Source: a virus. From it: a stretch of 28,096 nt of DNA. The position numbers and the translations under genes are program-made. Of the stretch, positions 1-10,700 are shown in pieces (the stretch's first letter is position 1; each line of letters begins with the position of its first letter). The notes below the pieces were generated by a model that saw nothing but the letters and a program-made list of their open reading frames with translations, was not told the DNA's origin and did not search any database. The stretch spans positions 1 to 28,096 of IMG/VR virus record IMGVR_UViG_3300008448_000472. One strand, written 5' to 3'.

Positions 1-50
1 GTTTGCGTGTTTTTTTCGTATTGTGACAATACTGCGTCTAATGAACTCAT
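1..50 (-). CDS. N-terminal start of a leftward gene, cut by the window edge
   Basis: An ATG at 50-48 on the minus strand opens a frame that stays open for 16 codons to the window edge, reading MSSLDAVLSQYEKNTQ. The composition (polar, helix-forming) and the promoter-like sequence just upstream make a real start plausible, but too little is visible to assign a family. The gene follows the terminator of the late cluster and lacks the TATTTAT motif found before the late units, so it probably belongs to a different expression class. I do not recognise it. Confidence 0.5.
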   Translation of the reverse strand, partial: MSSLDAVLSQYEKNTQ

Positions 51-78
51 ATAAAAAAAATTTAGTGTTTACAATTCA

Positions 79-106
79 ATAATAAAACAAAAATGAACAT
101 AGTCAA
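79..106 (-). promoter_or_regulatory. sigma70-like promoter for the gene at the left edge
   Basis: On the minus strand TTGACT (101-106) is followed after 16 bases by TATTAT (79-84), a five-of-six match to TATAAT. It lies between the late-cluster terminator and the ATG at 50, which leaves a leader of roughly 20 bases. AT-rich sequence produces such matches by chance, so this is only a candidate. Confidence 0.3.
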
Positions 107-110
107 ATTA

Positions 111-141
111 AAAAAGGGGTCCGAAGACCCCTATATTTTTT
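111..141 (-). terminator. Bidirectional intrinsic terminator with UUCG loop
   Basis: A perfect 6-bp GC-rich stem lies at 116-121 and 126-131. On the minus strand it reads GGGGTC-TTCG-GACCCC followed by six T residues; the UUCG tetraloop is a classic stable loop. On the plus strand the same stem is followed by TATA and a run of T. It starts 12 bases after the stop codon of the last leftward late gene (143-802), which it should terminate. It may also insulate this cluster from rightward transcription. Confidence 0.9.
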
Positions 142-142
142 T

Positions 143-802
143 TTAAGGATACTTAAATTGATTTTGTTGTCCGTAATACATGTCATCTGTATATGAATCA
201 AAGGTATCTCTAACTTCAGAATCTGTAAAATCTGAAATCTCATCAGATGTTAAAACATATTCTTTACCTGTTTTTTCAAAATCTTCCTCCTTTTCTTGGA
301 AGAAATCGGTAAGTTTTTGGTTGAATGGTCCCGAATCTAAACTTCTTAACTCTAATTTCTCCTCGGGAGTTCTTGGACGGTATTTTTCTATCTTATTTTC
401 AATTTGATTTAACTTATCCGTTAAGTTACTCATCTCAGAAACTTTTGTCTGTAAATCTTCTAATTGTTTAAACAAATCTTCAAAATAATCTTTTTGTTTT
501 TTCTCAATAGATTCCTGAGATTTTACTAGGTCCGTAACATCCAATTCTTCAGTTCCGTCTTTTTCTTCTTTTTTCTCGTCACCAATCTTTTGAACATCTT
601 TATCCACATCAACATCGATCACTTCAGCAGGAGGACCTACTTCACCACCAACAGGTGGGGGTGCAATAGAACCTTCGGGTTCTGCAGGTGGTGGAGGTGG
701 AACATCTCCTGGAGGAGGTGGAACCGCCTCTTGTTCCATTATGTATTTGTTAATACGATTGTATCTTGACAATTCTTCCAATATTTTTTTCTCTACCGAC
801 AT
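143..802 (-). CDS. Proline-rich coiled-coil protein, probable virion or assembly protein
   Basis: A 219-residue acidic protein that I cannot assign to a named family. Residues 1-25 form a charged helix. Residues 28-60 hold a low-complexity stretch with PPPP and PPPPP runs and further PPP/GGE/GPP groups. Residues 90-145 are rich in K, E, Q and L in a heptad-like pattern typical of a coiled coil. The tail is acidic and ends in an aromatic/Gln-rich segment. It is the last gene of the leftward late cluster, starting four bases after the stop of the 74-residue gene, and is followed at once by a strong terminator. Position and composition suggest a minor structural or scaffolding component, but this is inference. 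The poly-proline runs would slow translation without EF-P. Confidence 0.75.
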   Translation of the reverse strand: MSVEKKILEELSRYNRINKYIMEQEAVPPPPGDVPPPPPAEPEGSIAPPPVGGEVGPPAEVIDVDVDKDVQKIGDEKKEEKDGTEELDVTDLVKSQESIEKKQKDYFEDLFKQLEDLQTKVSEMSNLTDKLNQIENKIEKYRPRTPEEKLELRSLDSGPFNQKLTDFFQEKEEDFEKTGKEYVLTSDEISDFTDSEVRDTFDSYTDDMYYGQQNQFKYP

Positions 803-806
803 CTTA

Positions 807-1031
807 TTATCCGTTTAATAATTGTTTATAACCTGTTGGTGTTTCGACTTGGATTTTTCTAGAAGCGTTCTTCACGTTATCCACTCTTTCAATTAAACCA
901 TCTCTCATACTTATTTGATAACAATCACCTGTGTCTAAATCACACACCTCAGTATAACCATTATCTAAAGTTTTTTGTGAAATCCTTGTATTCTTACCAA
1001 GGTATCTATCTAAATGTTCTTTAATATTCAT
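807..1031 (-). CDS. Small hypothetical protein, 74 residues
   Basis: A short polar protein with an N-terminal helix (residues 1-12), then a beta-like part containing a Cys-x5-Cys pair (CDLDTGDC, about residues 30-37) and a basic C-terminal part. No known family is recognised. It lies between the giant hub gene and the proline-rich coiled-coil gene and is spaced four bases from the latter, so the two are probably co-translated. A TATTTAT motif at 1049-1055, 17 bases before the ATG, suggests that these two genes also form their own transcription unit. Co-location with hub genes makes a baseplate or tail-assembly role possible but unproven. Confidence 0.7.
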   Translation of the reverse strand: MNIKEHLDRYLGKNTRISQKTLDNGYTEVCDLDTGDCYQISMRDGLIERVDNVKNASRKIQVETPTGYKQLLNG

Positions 1032-1048
1032 AATATTATCTTTGTTTA

Positions 1049-1055
1049 ATAAATA
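1049..1055 (-). promoter_or_regulatory. TATTTAT late-promoter candidate before the 74-aa gene
   Basis: The coding strand reads AGATATTTATTAAAC, with the motif ending 17 bases before the ATG at 1031. It lies in the 43-base gap after the hub stop codon. Confidence 0.45.
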
Positions 1056-1074
1056 TCTAGTTTTTTCGTTAGTT

Positions 1075-4000
1075 TCAAATCTTTATGTTTAATGATGGAA
1101 CTAATCCTAATTTTTTTGCAAGAACCACCCCTTCATAAATATTTTTAGCCCAAGAACTATATTGTGTTTCATTACGTGATATGAAACTTAATAGTTGTGA
1201 TTCTGTTAAATTGTTCGCCCAATATAGTAACCAAACGTCAGTAACTTGGAATGATATTAAAGCGGAATCAGTTGCTGTCAATCCACTATAATTCAAAACC
1301 CCTTTTGATTGGTTCAGAGAAATCCTCTTAGATGGTTTTTCAAAATAATTAACCAACATGTTAATATTGTTACTATCAGATGCAAAAGAAACAAAAGGTA
1401 AGCTATTACCGTTTGAATTTGTCAAACAGAAGTATTGATTTTTAAAGTAGGTGGGTATGTTTCCACCGTACTTTTTATCTAAGGTAACTCCCGCAAAATT
1501 ATAATCATAACCTGTTAATTTTTCAGTATTAGAACTTGACATATATAACGTACAAAAAGTTAATAATCTATTAGCCTCATTTGCTGTCGCTTGTGAAATA
1601 TATCTAGCCGCTTGTTTAAAACTTAACTCACTTATCAATGCATCGGAAGGTTGATAAGATACATATGACGGATCAAGTTTATTAACACATGATGCGTTAG
1701 AACCTAACGTAAATGATGTTTTGTTGGTAACGTTACTTCCAACATTAGTTATATTAACAGTGGTTGGTGTTTGATTATTTTCATCCTCCCTCTTTTTCTT
1801 CAATTTACTTAATAACCCGCTTAAGACCACTTGGTTTAACGATGTAATTTGTTTGTCCAATTGTGGCATAGAATAAATAGGTATTCTAACACCTTTAAAT
1901 TGTGTTGTAAATTGTCCCGGTGCTATTTGGTGTGTTACCGACTGTATATGATAAGGACCATTAAACATCGGAACGTTTTTCAAATTAAAATACATCGTTG
2001 GTTGTATCATTGAATTACCCAATGATGTTATTTCAACTTCATAAGATCTATTTTTGTATAGATTATATAGCGATAAACTCTGTGCAATCCCTCTTTTACC
2101 TCCCGCAGCACTTGCCGTATCAGCAATTACTTTATTAGCTTCCGTTGTTGCAAGAGAATTGGTTTGAGATAGGTTAATGTTATAAAACATACCTTGTGAT
2201 CTTGTTCCAAAATCCACGTTAAATCCAACAACTTTATTTGAAAGGTGATAATCATTTTTATTAACCGGTGTTTGAAATAACAAAGCATTCTCGGAAGTTC
2301 TTGTAATATCAAAACTATCATTTCCAAATCTATAATCATCAGATCTTCTCATATCCAAATGTTCTGATACTTTACCACCATATATGCAAACAATTTTTGA
2401 TCGAGCTTGTCTATAATCGACGTTAAGGTGGGTACCAAATAATGTTTGTGCCAAATCTTGACTGTTTTCAGGATTTGGTTGTCCGTCAGCATCAATCAAT
2501 TCTTTACTCCAAAAATTCATGTAAGCCCCCATAGGCATCATCATAAACTTATTATCACTCAAAATTTTACTAAAAAAGTCCAACACTCTCATATTAAGAG
2601 GATTGTTATTTAATAACGTCTTAAAACTAAAAATGTCAATCAACGCGGTTCTACCAATATCTCTATTTGCTCTATCCAAAAATACAACATCTTGGAACAG
2701 GGTTCTTCCTTTATAGTCGTTACCCGCAATCCACTTATTATCCAAGGTTTTCATAGTATCCCAAATCTCATATTTTGGTGCGTTACCGTCAATAATACTA
2801 TTAATTTTTTGTGATGAATTAACCGTAACTATTGGAAGTTGTTTTCCTAATTGATTAAACAATATCGTAAAAATATTTGTTTGTAACTCCGTTGCAGAAT
2901 TAACATAATCATCAATTAATGTTGTGAAAATATCTTTTGTCATTACACCATTTGCCAAGTATTTTTGGGTAGCATACACCTTAATTAATGGGGCACAAGT
3001 AATAACATTTGCTTCCGTAAATGCAATATTATTATCAACAAAAAAATCTGTAATATAAGAACCATCACTAGAATAATAGAACCCATAAGGTACCGTAGTT
3101 CCCGATGAATATAAACCCACATATGTCTTTAACGCTTTCCAAGCCAAAGGATTTGAATTCTCTGACTGTTCCAAAGTTACCGTTCCACTACTTGTGGGTA
3201 ATGAACCATTAACATACGGACTAAATACAATAGGATCGGTTATCTTATTTGTTTGGAATGAGCCATACAATCTTCTATTAAAGTTTGATGGGTTTCCATT
3301 TACAAATAACACGTTTTGATCCAAAAATAACCTACAATTATTTGATAATTTATCTTGTTGAGCATTTGCAACTTTAGCAATAAACACATCATTAGATATC
3401 GCACCGTTAAATCGGTCAATAAACATCATGTCAGTCATTAATGCTTGAAAATTACCGAAGGTCACATCACTAACATATGGGTTTTGGAAATTACTTTTTG
3501 GACGACAAAAATCTAAAAACATTGTTTCAAAATCATCTAACACTTCCTTAGAGAATGTTGCAAACATCTCATCAATTCTTGTATATTCAAAATCCGTTTC
3601 AAAAGAAAACGCATCTTGCTTATTAACATCACTTTTGACTTTCTTGATGTATTCATAATAATCGGGTTTTGTAAACGCCGCACTAGAAAAATAACCAAAA
3701 GGACCCGAACCCCAAATGAAATTAGTCGTTGCATTATAAATTGACGGATTATTCTCAACTTGATTGTATTGATTTAAGTTACTATAACTACTTAAATTGT
3801 TTTGAGTAAATAAGAAATTAGATACCTCATTAACCGGCGATCCGAAACTTGGATATACTAAAATACTTTGTTGGTATTTTCTTGGGAATGAAGTATTATT
3901 ATTTACGTCAAATGTAATGGCGTATGGTGTATAATTTAAGAATTTAACACCACCATCATTGTATGGTTGATTTACATTATTATCAACATTATTTCGTATT

Positions 4001-7000
4001 TCAAGTTGATTACCACAAGTTGAACCAACATAATCAGAATCTGTATATCCTGTTAATAAATCAAAACCTGTTGTAAAGTAAGTAAAATCATTTATTAATT
4101 TAGGGTAAAATCCAGCAGTAATATTAGTTAATGTAACCGTATCAGTAATTGAATTTTGTAACGTGATAGTATTATCACTTCTTGAACCATTAACAAATGT
4201 TTTCGTATTGTAACTTCTAGTAGTTGATGAAGTTGTTGGATCGTAATTTGCCGAATAATCAAAGTTTTTCCAAACACCATCCAAAATATCAACACCTTCA
4301 TTTACTTGTTTCTTATATCTGTACCAAATTGAACCGTACTTAATAATCCAAGAATAAGGTAATGATTGAACCGAACCATATTTATTTAAAACCGAAGCGA
4401 TATATTCACCATACGTCCCACCACTAACGAATTTTTCTCTCAAAGTCGCCAAAGGTAATGAATTTAAGAATAAATACGCAGATTGGACATACGGATATGT
4501 TTCATTACTTCTTTCACTTTGAACTCCGGATAAAATAGAATTTGTAAAAAATGGTGTATTCATCATAGATATTACCCTATCACCCCACACACCCTCGGTT
4601 GCTAATCTATCGCCCGCCAATTTTGTTGCATATATTTGTAACGGTGTTAGAATACCGCTACTATCGTATTGAATGGGTTTAAACGCCGTATAATCCAATA
4701 CAGTAAAGGGTTTTGGCGCGTTTTTAGGATCTGCAGTGGCAAAATTAGTTATATAATTTATTCTATCATTAAACACTAACGTTTGTGTTGTTTTGTAGAA
4801 TCTAAGTCCGTCCGTTGCTCCGTTTTGTAACGAATTAGTATTAAATGTATCCGAAACAAATGGGTATAAATCCGTAAATCCTTTTCCCGTTTCTACCTTC
4901 AATAGATCCGAAACTCTCTTTTTAGATGGCGCACTAATATTTGGTAAAACTGTTTCAATTAATGTCGTATTTCCCGATAAAACTTGAAATGGTTTGTCCG
5001 TTTTTCCAACCAAATATTTATTTGTATAATAACCTCTAATGAATTGATTCCACGAAATACCTTTACCTTCATTAGATATGTGTCTCATCAAATCAGTAAT
5101 ATTTCCCGGTTGTATTGAAAAATCTTTCAAGATTTTAATTAGTTCGGGATTATCATTTGCTAATGCTTTTAATATATTCTCAGTTTCAAAATCAGCAATC
5201 GTTTTATAAACCTCCTTCTTATTTGAAACATCCGTATTTAATTTATCATAAAATGACGCAGTGAAAACCCTTTCATAAATTTCATAAATAAATGAAACAA
5301 CCTCTGTTATTGAATAGGTTCTATTTGTTGTTGGGTAATCAAAAGCGTTTAACGTAACTCTATTTATAGTTTTTTCTTCGTTGGTGGAACTTGTTGGATT
5401 TTGTAGAATCTCAAGATCTCTAACCGCCAAACCTTTCATATATTCTTCAACAAATTCTACTTCAGGCCAAATATCATACCTGTAAGCCTGTGTTTGATTA
5501 ATCACCGATGGATCACCAGGATATCTTAACTCAAACTTTCCACCATCTGTGGTGTTTTGTGTTTCAACAAAATATTGTGGCCAAGGATAAACAGGAATAT
5601 CACCCGCAGCCGTGGTATCTATATTATTTTTATTCTCGTTGTTCAGGATTGCCGACTTTCTAATAGGATCAAACCTAACATCCCAAGCCTTAGTATGAAC
5701 ATCATCCAACAATCGTAAGAACGCCTCTAACGATGCGAATAAAACCGCACATACATTTCTCATTGTTGGTTTAAATCCTAACCCATTGTTACCCTCAATC
5801 TTTTTTTGTAATTCAGATGTTAAGGTATCTTCAATTTGTGTTCTTACTTTGGTTGCGTTGGTATCTAACTTTTGAATCAAATCAACAAAAGTACCTTCAC
5901 CTTCAAAATACATTACCTTTTGAGGTAATTTTACAGGACCCGCTTCCGAATCCGTCGTATTATCGGGTTGGTTATTGACAATACCATTTATCTTTATACT
6001 TGTATTAGAAAATTTAAGTTTATTTAATTCAATTCTAAAATTTTCTGTTTCAGCACTTGTTGGTATTCTTTTTAACCTTTCTTGTAATGTTTTTTGTTCG
6101 TCAATCATTCCCAAGTCACGAATAATCGTTCCAACGGTGATATCATTATTAAGACCTGTTATTAGTTTTTTTATATTATTAATAGTTGCCGATCCACCAC
6201 TACCTAACGTTTTGTTTTCAGATAATAATTTATTATATTCCTTTACTATTTTATCAAGTATAACCTCAGCATCTTTCATACTTTGTTGAGATTGTCTAAC
6301 ATTCTCTTTATAGAGATAAAACTTTTTACCTGTATTATCATAATAAAACAATGATGTATCAACATACTTAGATGACCACGAATTGAGATCGGTAGAATAA
6401 ACAGAATTTTGATAGTTTATTAGATTTTTCTTATAAGAATCAACGTCAGATAATGAAGAGAAATCTTGTTTCCCAAATGTGGCCAATAAATTTTCTTCAA
6501 GTTTTTCTAATTTAATCTGTAATTGATTAAGTGTCATCTCGGGGAAATTCTCATCAACCAATCTTTGAGATTTATAATCTTGATAAACTTCTTTTAATTT
6601 TTGTAATCCTCTTGACGTTACAACTTGATTGACATCTGTATTAGTATTTCCATTAGTGAATAACGCAGCGTTTTGAGCCTGTGTATTAGATGGTGGTGAA
6701 ATGTTATAAGTTGTATTATACATATGTGGTAATGCAAACAAATATGCCACCGAAGTTTCGGCTAAAACAGAGTATTTGTAAGCAACAAACTTAAGATTAA
6801 CAGTATAATCACCCGTGGATCCTTGGAATGACGCTTCAAAATTTTGTAATATTAATTCATATCTTATAGCTTTACCATAATAACCCTTCATTGTTAAATA
6901 AAATGTTGGGTATGGTAAGTTAAAAAATGCAGCATATGGTGAATTATCACCTTTTTCAAATAACGCTCTACCCTGCACGTCAATTAACCTAACATTAACT

Positions 7001-7464
7001 ACCGGTGTAAAACTCCTATCATTAGTTACCGTTATACTTTCAATACCTAATAGTTCAGTGTCCTGTATATTACCCGTTGTTTGATACCTTTCAATAGTGT
7101 TATTACCTTGTGGGTCTTGGAAAACTCTACCTTTTTGAAAGTTTTGATTAATTCCTTGACCTTTCAAACTATTTTTTCCTGTAATCTCATCGGTATATTC
7201 GTTACTAAAGTATCCTTTACCACCAGGATTTAAGAAATTAATTTGTGCGATTTTTACGTTTCGGATAGAATCGTCTAATGTGGAACCTTGAACAAGTTTT
7301 GTTCCCGGTATTACACGGGCTTCCAAATTAGCATACATGACAAGTTCTTCATGATTTACCAATCGTTCATCATAACTATTCCCATTAGTTCCAACCGTTT
7401 TATTAGGATCAATAATAACTATGTTGTCGTAGTCAAAATCTACTAGTATTTTTTTATCTGCCAT
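1075..7464 (-). CDS. Giant baseplate hub protein (gp27/gpD-like domains)
   Basis: A 2129-residue protein, the largest in the window. Residues about 140-240 resemble the first barrel of gp27/gpD-type hub proteins, including YPTFYLTMKGYYGK and a following segment of the 'F.a.F.g.tGdY.vnlkFvay.Y' type. Residues about 1810-1870 resemble the late hub barrel, with a 'GpYhIqsVtHqI.pGqFtTqfkgvRIP' pattern. Between them are long stretches rich in Asn, Thr, Ser and Tyr. The last ~190 residues (about 1938-2129) look like a separate domain with a weak glucosaminidase/lysozyme-superfamily flavour (NFAGV, then a PFVSFAS segment). T4 makes its hub from gp27 (~390 aa) and gp5 (~575 aa), so this would be a greatly expanded single-chain hub. 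It starts inside the end of the gp53-like gene (11-base overlap), showing translational coupling. Hub role: fairly confident; enzymatic tail: speculative. Confidence 0.75.
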   Translation of the reverse strand: MADKKILVDFDYDNIVIIDPNKTVGTNGNSYDERLVNHEELVMYANLEARVIPGTKLVQGSTLDDSIRNVKIAQINFLNPGGKGYFSNEYTDEITGKNSLKGQGINQNFQKGRVFQDPQGNNTIERYQTTGNIQDTELLGIESITVTNDRSFTPVVNVRLIDVQGRALFEKGDNSPYAAFFNLPYPTFYLTMKGYYGKAIRYELILQNFEASFQGSTGDYTVNLKFVAYKYSVLAETSVAYLFALPHMYNTTYNISPPSNTQAQNAALFTNGNTNTDVNQVVTSRGLQKLKEVYQDYKSQRLVDENFPEMTLNQLQIKLEKLEENLLATFGKQDFSSLSDVDSYKKNLINYQNSVYSTDLNSWSSKYVDTSLFYYDNTGKKFYLYKENVRQSQQSMKDAEVILDKIVKEYNKLLSENKTLGSGGSATINNIKKLITGLNNDITVGTIIRDLGMIDEQKTLQERLKRIPTSAETENFRIELNKLKFSNTSIKINGIVNNQPDNTTDSEAGPVKLPQKVMYFEGEGTFVDLIQKLDTNATKVRTQIEDTLTSELQKKIEGNNGLGFKPTMRNVCAVLFASLEAFLRLLDDVHTKAWDVRFDPIRKSAILNNENKNNIDTTAAGDIPVYPWPQYFVETQNTTDGGKFELRYPGDPSVINQTQAYRYDIWPEVEFVEEYMKGLAVRDLEILQNPTSSTNEEKTINRVTLNAFDYPTTNRTYSITEVVSFIYEIYERVFTASFYDKLNTDVSNKKEVYKTIADFETENILKALANDNPELIKILKDFSIQPGNITDLMRHISNEGKGISWNQFIRGYYTNKYLVGKTDKPFQVLSGNTTLIETVLPNISAPSKKRVSDLLKVETGKGFTDLYPFVSDTFNTNSLQNGATDGLRFYKTTQTLVFNDRINYITNFATADPKNAPKPFTVLDYTAFKPIQYDSSGILTPLQIYATKLAGDRLATEGVWGDRVISMMNTPFFTNSILSGVQSERSNETYPYVQSAYLFLNSLPLATLREKFVSGGTYGEYIASVLNKYGSVQSLPYSWIIKYGSIWYRYKKQVNEGVDILDGVWKNFDYSANYDPTTSSTTRSYNTKTFVNGSRSDNTITLQNSITDTVTLTNITAGFYPKLINDFTYFTTGFDLLTGYTDSDYVGSTCGNQLEIRNNVDNNVNQPYNDGGVKFLNYTPYAITFDVNNNTSFPRKYQQSILVYPSFGSPVNEVSNFLFTQNNLSSYSNLNQYNQVENNPSIYNATTNFIWGSGPFGYFSSAAFTKPDYYEYIKKVKSDVNKQDAFSFETDFEYTRIDEMFATFSKEVLDDFETMFLDFCRPKSNFQNPYVSDVTFGNFQALMTDMMFIDRFNGAISNDVFIAKVANAQQDKLSNNCRLFLDQNVLFVNGNPSNFNRRLYGSFQTNKITDPIVFSPYVNGSLPTSSGTVTLEQSENSNPLAWKALKTYVGLYSSGTTVPYGFYYSSDGSYITDFFVDNNIAFTEANVITCAPLIKVYATQKYLANGVMTKDIFTTLIDDYVNSATELQTNIFTILFNQLGKQLPIVTVNSSQKINSIIDGNAPKYEIWDTMKTLDNKWIAGNDYKGRTLFQDVVFLDRANRDIGRTALIDIFSFKTLLNNNPLNMRVLDFFSKILSDNKFMMMPMGAYMNFWSKELIDADGQPNPENSQDLAQTLFGTHLNVDYRQARSKIVCIYGGKVSEHLDMRRSDDYRFGNDSFDITRTSENALLFQTPVNKNDYHLSNKVVGFNVDFGTRSQGMFYNINLSQTNSLATTEANKVIADTASAAGGKRGIAQSLSLYNLYKNRSYEVEITSLGNSMIQPTMYFNLKNVPMFNGPYHIQSVTHQIAPGQFTTQFKGVRIPIYSMPQLDKQITSLNQVVLSGLLSKLKKKREDENNQTPTTVNITNVGSNVTNKTSFTLGSNASCVNKLDPSYVSYQPSDALISELSFKQAARYISQATANEANRLLTFCTLYMSSSNTEKLTGYDYNFAGVTLDKKYGGNIPTYFKNQYFCLTNSNGNSLPFVSFASDSNNINMLVNYFEKPSKRISLNQSKGVLNYSGLTATDSALISFQVTDVWLLYWANNLTESQLLSFISRNETQYSSWAKNIYEGVVLAKKLGLVPSLNIKI

Positions 7465-7777
7465 AATAGAAGAAGTAATTATTCAATGCCGCGTTATAAT
7501 CTTGTAGTGTCGCCACCAATGGAAATGGAACGTTTATTGTCGTACCATCGGGTATTGACCATTCTAAACCACCAAATTGTGGATTTGCTTGTAATATTAA
7601 CCAACCAAAAAAAGGTGTGCCATAATATTCCTGTGATATCTTATCCATTCTACTTCTTCCTACACGATAAATGTATCTTTGATCCGAGTTTTTAGGTCTC
7701 AAAGGAACAAATGGGACAACGGTTTGACCACCATTTACTTCAAAATCCACATATCTATTATAATATTGATAACTCAT
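7454..7777 (-). CDS. gp53-like baseplate wedge protein with LysM-type domain
   Basis: A 107-residue protein. Residues about 30-85 match the LysM-like fold of T4 gp53-type wedge proteins: RYIYRVGRSRMDKISQEYYG (about 31-50), then FFGWLILQANPQF and a closing PDGTTINVPFP segment, the usual 'w..I..aN......i..G..i.iP' pattern. T4 gp53 joins the wedges to the central hub at the baseplate inner ring. The gene overlaps both neighbours (four bases with the 1604-aa gene, eleven with the hub gene), so the three are almost certainly made from one message. Its length is short compared with T4 gp53 (~196 aa), meaning only the LysM-like core is present. Start chosen at ATG 7777, which gives the natural overlap. 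Confidence 0.75.
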   Translation of the reverse strand: MSYQYYNRYVDFEVNGGQTVVPFVPLRPKNSDQRYIYRVGRSRMDKISQEYYGTPFFGWLILQANPQFGGLEWSIPDGTTINVPFPLVATLQDYNAALNNYFFYYGR

Positions 7778-10700
7778 AGTTTAAACTTCTTTTTAAGATT
7801 GTAAGGATTATCAGTATCGGCATCATTATTAGAATTAAACAATTTACTCAATCTTGTTTTATCATCACTACTTGGTGTAAAATCAGTCGTATATGAACAA
7901 GTCCTATCAACACCAACGTTTATACCAACAACATTTAGAATGTCTTTATTAATTGTGTTTTTATTATCATCAACAATACTTAATTCCGTATTATAAGCAC
8001 TTTCAAAGACCGACTTCACCTTACCAAATTCATCATTTATTATTGTAAGTGAAATAGGATCTGTGATACCGTTAGTGATTGCACTCATAAAATTAGTATA
8101 ATCATTAATATAAACACCACTCATTAACATATATTCTAACTTAGATTCCGGAGTTGTAAACCCAAATTTAGTAACAGGGAATATTTCAGAGTCAAATTTG
8201 AAGCTTTGAGTCACATAAGGTGGGTAATCCCCATCAGTTAAAGTAGTTATAAATTGATTACAATAGGTTCCTATTGTTGTTAAGTCAGTAGTCATTACCG
8301 AAAGAGTTGAACCCGTTATTTTATATAACTTCGGTTCTCCCTTTTCAATGAAACCATCTCTTTCAGTTAATACATAATTCAATTTATCTATTGTAAATAC
8401 ATAGTCTTGTTCTAACGTATTCAATGATTGAATTGATGTGGTAAGTTTAGTTAAAAACGTAGGTGCATATCCACTAACATAGTTTATGTAGTTCTGTTTC
8501 AAATCTCTAACTACACTATTTTTAACATTTCTGTTTTGTTCTAATGTGGATATTTGAGATAATGATCCATTATTGATTTTACTTTGTAATTGTGAGAAGA
8601 AAGAAACATACCTGGATTGAATATTTACAGGTGATCCAAATAGATTAACATCTTGTGGTGACGTATATTGATTGAACTTACCTGTGTTATATTTTAGAAC
8701 ATTCGTAACGTTTTGTAATACCCCATAATTATAATTCTTAAGTGTATCGTTTAAGAAATTATACACACCATTATAATAATTTTTAGACTGTGTAACAAAC
8801 CCATCAAACACTTTAGTATATGATATATTACCATAAACCACGGTAGATGTTCCCGACGTTGCCGCAGAGGTTGTAGTACTCTTAATTTCACCAATTGTTG
8901 CACCACCAAGTGATGTGGAAACCGGAGTTGCTTGTGAAACCGATGTGGTTGTCTCAGTTTCAGTTAAACCTAATGCACCAATAAATTGTTGATTGAATTG
9001 TTCTCTATCTTCCGTTTTTTCAGCTCTTTCATCATACATCTCAGTATTTGCATAATAATTAAACGATAATGCGTTTTGTAATTTTTCAATTGGTTCTTTA
9101 AGTCCCGAACCACCAATAAAGTTAAAACTTAACGTAACATCACAAATCATCGGTTGCATACCAATACCTTCGGGATTCAAATCAAAATTTTCAAATTTGA
9201 AACTTAAGTTTGTTGGAATAATTTTAGTATTATAGAAATCACCAATTCTTAGCACCAACACAGGTGGGGCACCAAACGCGGTGTTTGTTGCAACATCCGT
9301 TACAGGTTTTCCATCCAAACCTATTGTTGGTATCGTATCACCCGGTCTTACACATTGATTTAAGAATGTCAATCTTGAATTTAATCCTTCAGGTGTCATT
9401 GAGTGAAACGTTGGATTAAAATATTTGATCTTGTCTTTGATTGAATCAAAAACAACAGGATCAGTACTTTTCAATATATCAAAATAGTTACACTCAGATA
9501 ATAAAGATCTAACAATTCTCTTACTAACATCATTTTTAATTTTTTGTTGTATGGTTGTAGTCGTTACAGGTTTTGGTGCTTCCAATGGTAATTGTCCTGT
9601 TGTTTGTTCTTGCTTAGGTGGTACCGCACTTATTTGTGGTGGTGGAGGTGCTTGAGGAATATCACCGGGAACATATTTAATATCCTTAATTGCAACTCTT
9701 CTACAAGCAGATGCTTGAACGGAAAATATCTTATTGTATGGTATATTTTTAGTATCTAAGTCAGTACAATTATAACCCTGTGATTTAGTCCCTTTATTGA
9801 AACTATATAGTGTAGCACTTGATTCTTGCTCACCTCTCGCAGAACCCGAATCAATTTTCAATCTTCCCGAATCTATGTATGAACCCAAAACATTTTGGAA
9901 ATAATCTTTAACACTATCAATTCTTCTTTTTGACAAATCAACGTTGTAACTTATTGTTGCAGGTGCGGACGCAGAACCAATTAAAGTAATTGTTATACTT
10001 TTAGCAGTCCCGTCATCCAAAACTTTCTTTATCTCGGGAACCAATTTATTACCAACAGTTGTGAAGTTATCAATAACAATATCATCAAAGAAATTTTGCA
10101 TCTCAGTTTGTGTATTATTTCTTGAAGCAACTTCAATGAAGGTTGTTTCCTTACTTAATAAGAAATTATATTCAACATCATAAGCACTCGTTGTTTGAGT
10201 TAATCTCGTATTTGGATCGGGATAATCGTTGTAAAAATAAAAACCTAAGTTTTTAAACTTATCCCAATTTAATTCAGATGGTTTGGTTTGTTGAGGAATA
10301 ATTGGTGCCGGTTGTGATTGATTAATCGGTTGTGTAGATTCCTGTGTTGCAGGATTTTGTGGTGTTGTTGTATTAACAATTGATTGAAAATATACCAAAT
10401 CCGATGCCGGTATGGTATTATATGTTTGAGCCAATTCATACAAATCATATTCTTTACAACCCGCGAAGAAAGAATCAACGATATTATCAGCAGTTTCTCT
10501 ATCAGTATTCGCCAAAACCTTATTAACAATAAGATTTAATATAGATGGGTGATCCACCACAATCTTAAATGATAATTGACCCGATCTTGATGTGTTTTTA
10601 TAAGTATAAACAGGTTCAGGTCGTCCAATAAATGTATTTTCATTAAACGACGGTCTTGAATCCTCACTAAATGTTAAACCATAAGGTGGGAACCACATTA

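Noticed and set aside
5975-6289. 104-codon rightward frame inside the hub gene, membrane-like translation
   Set aside because: It is antisense to a well-supported coding region; its hydrophobic look comes from the complement of polar AT-rich codons, and it has no start signal.
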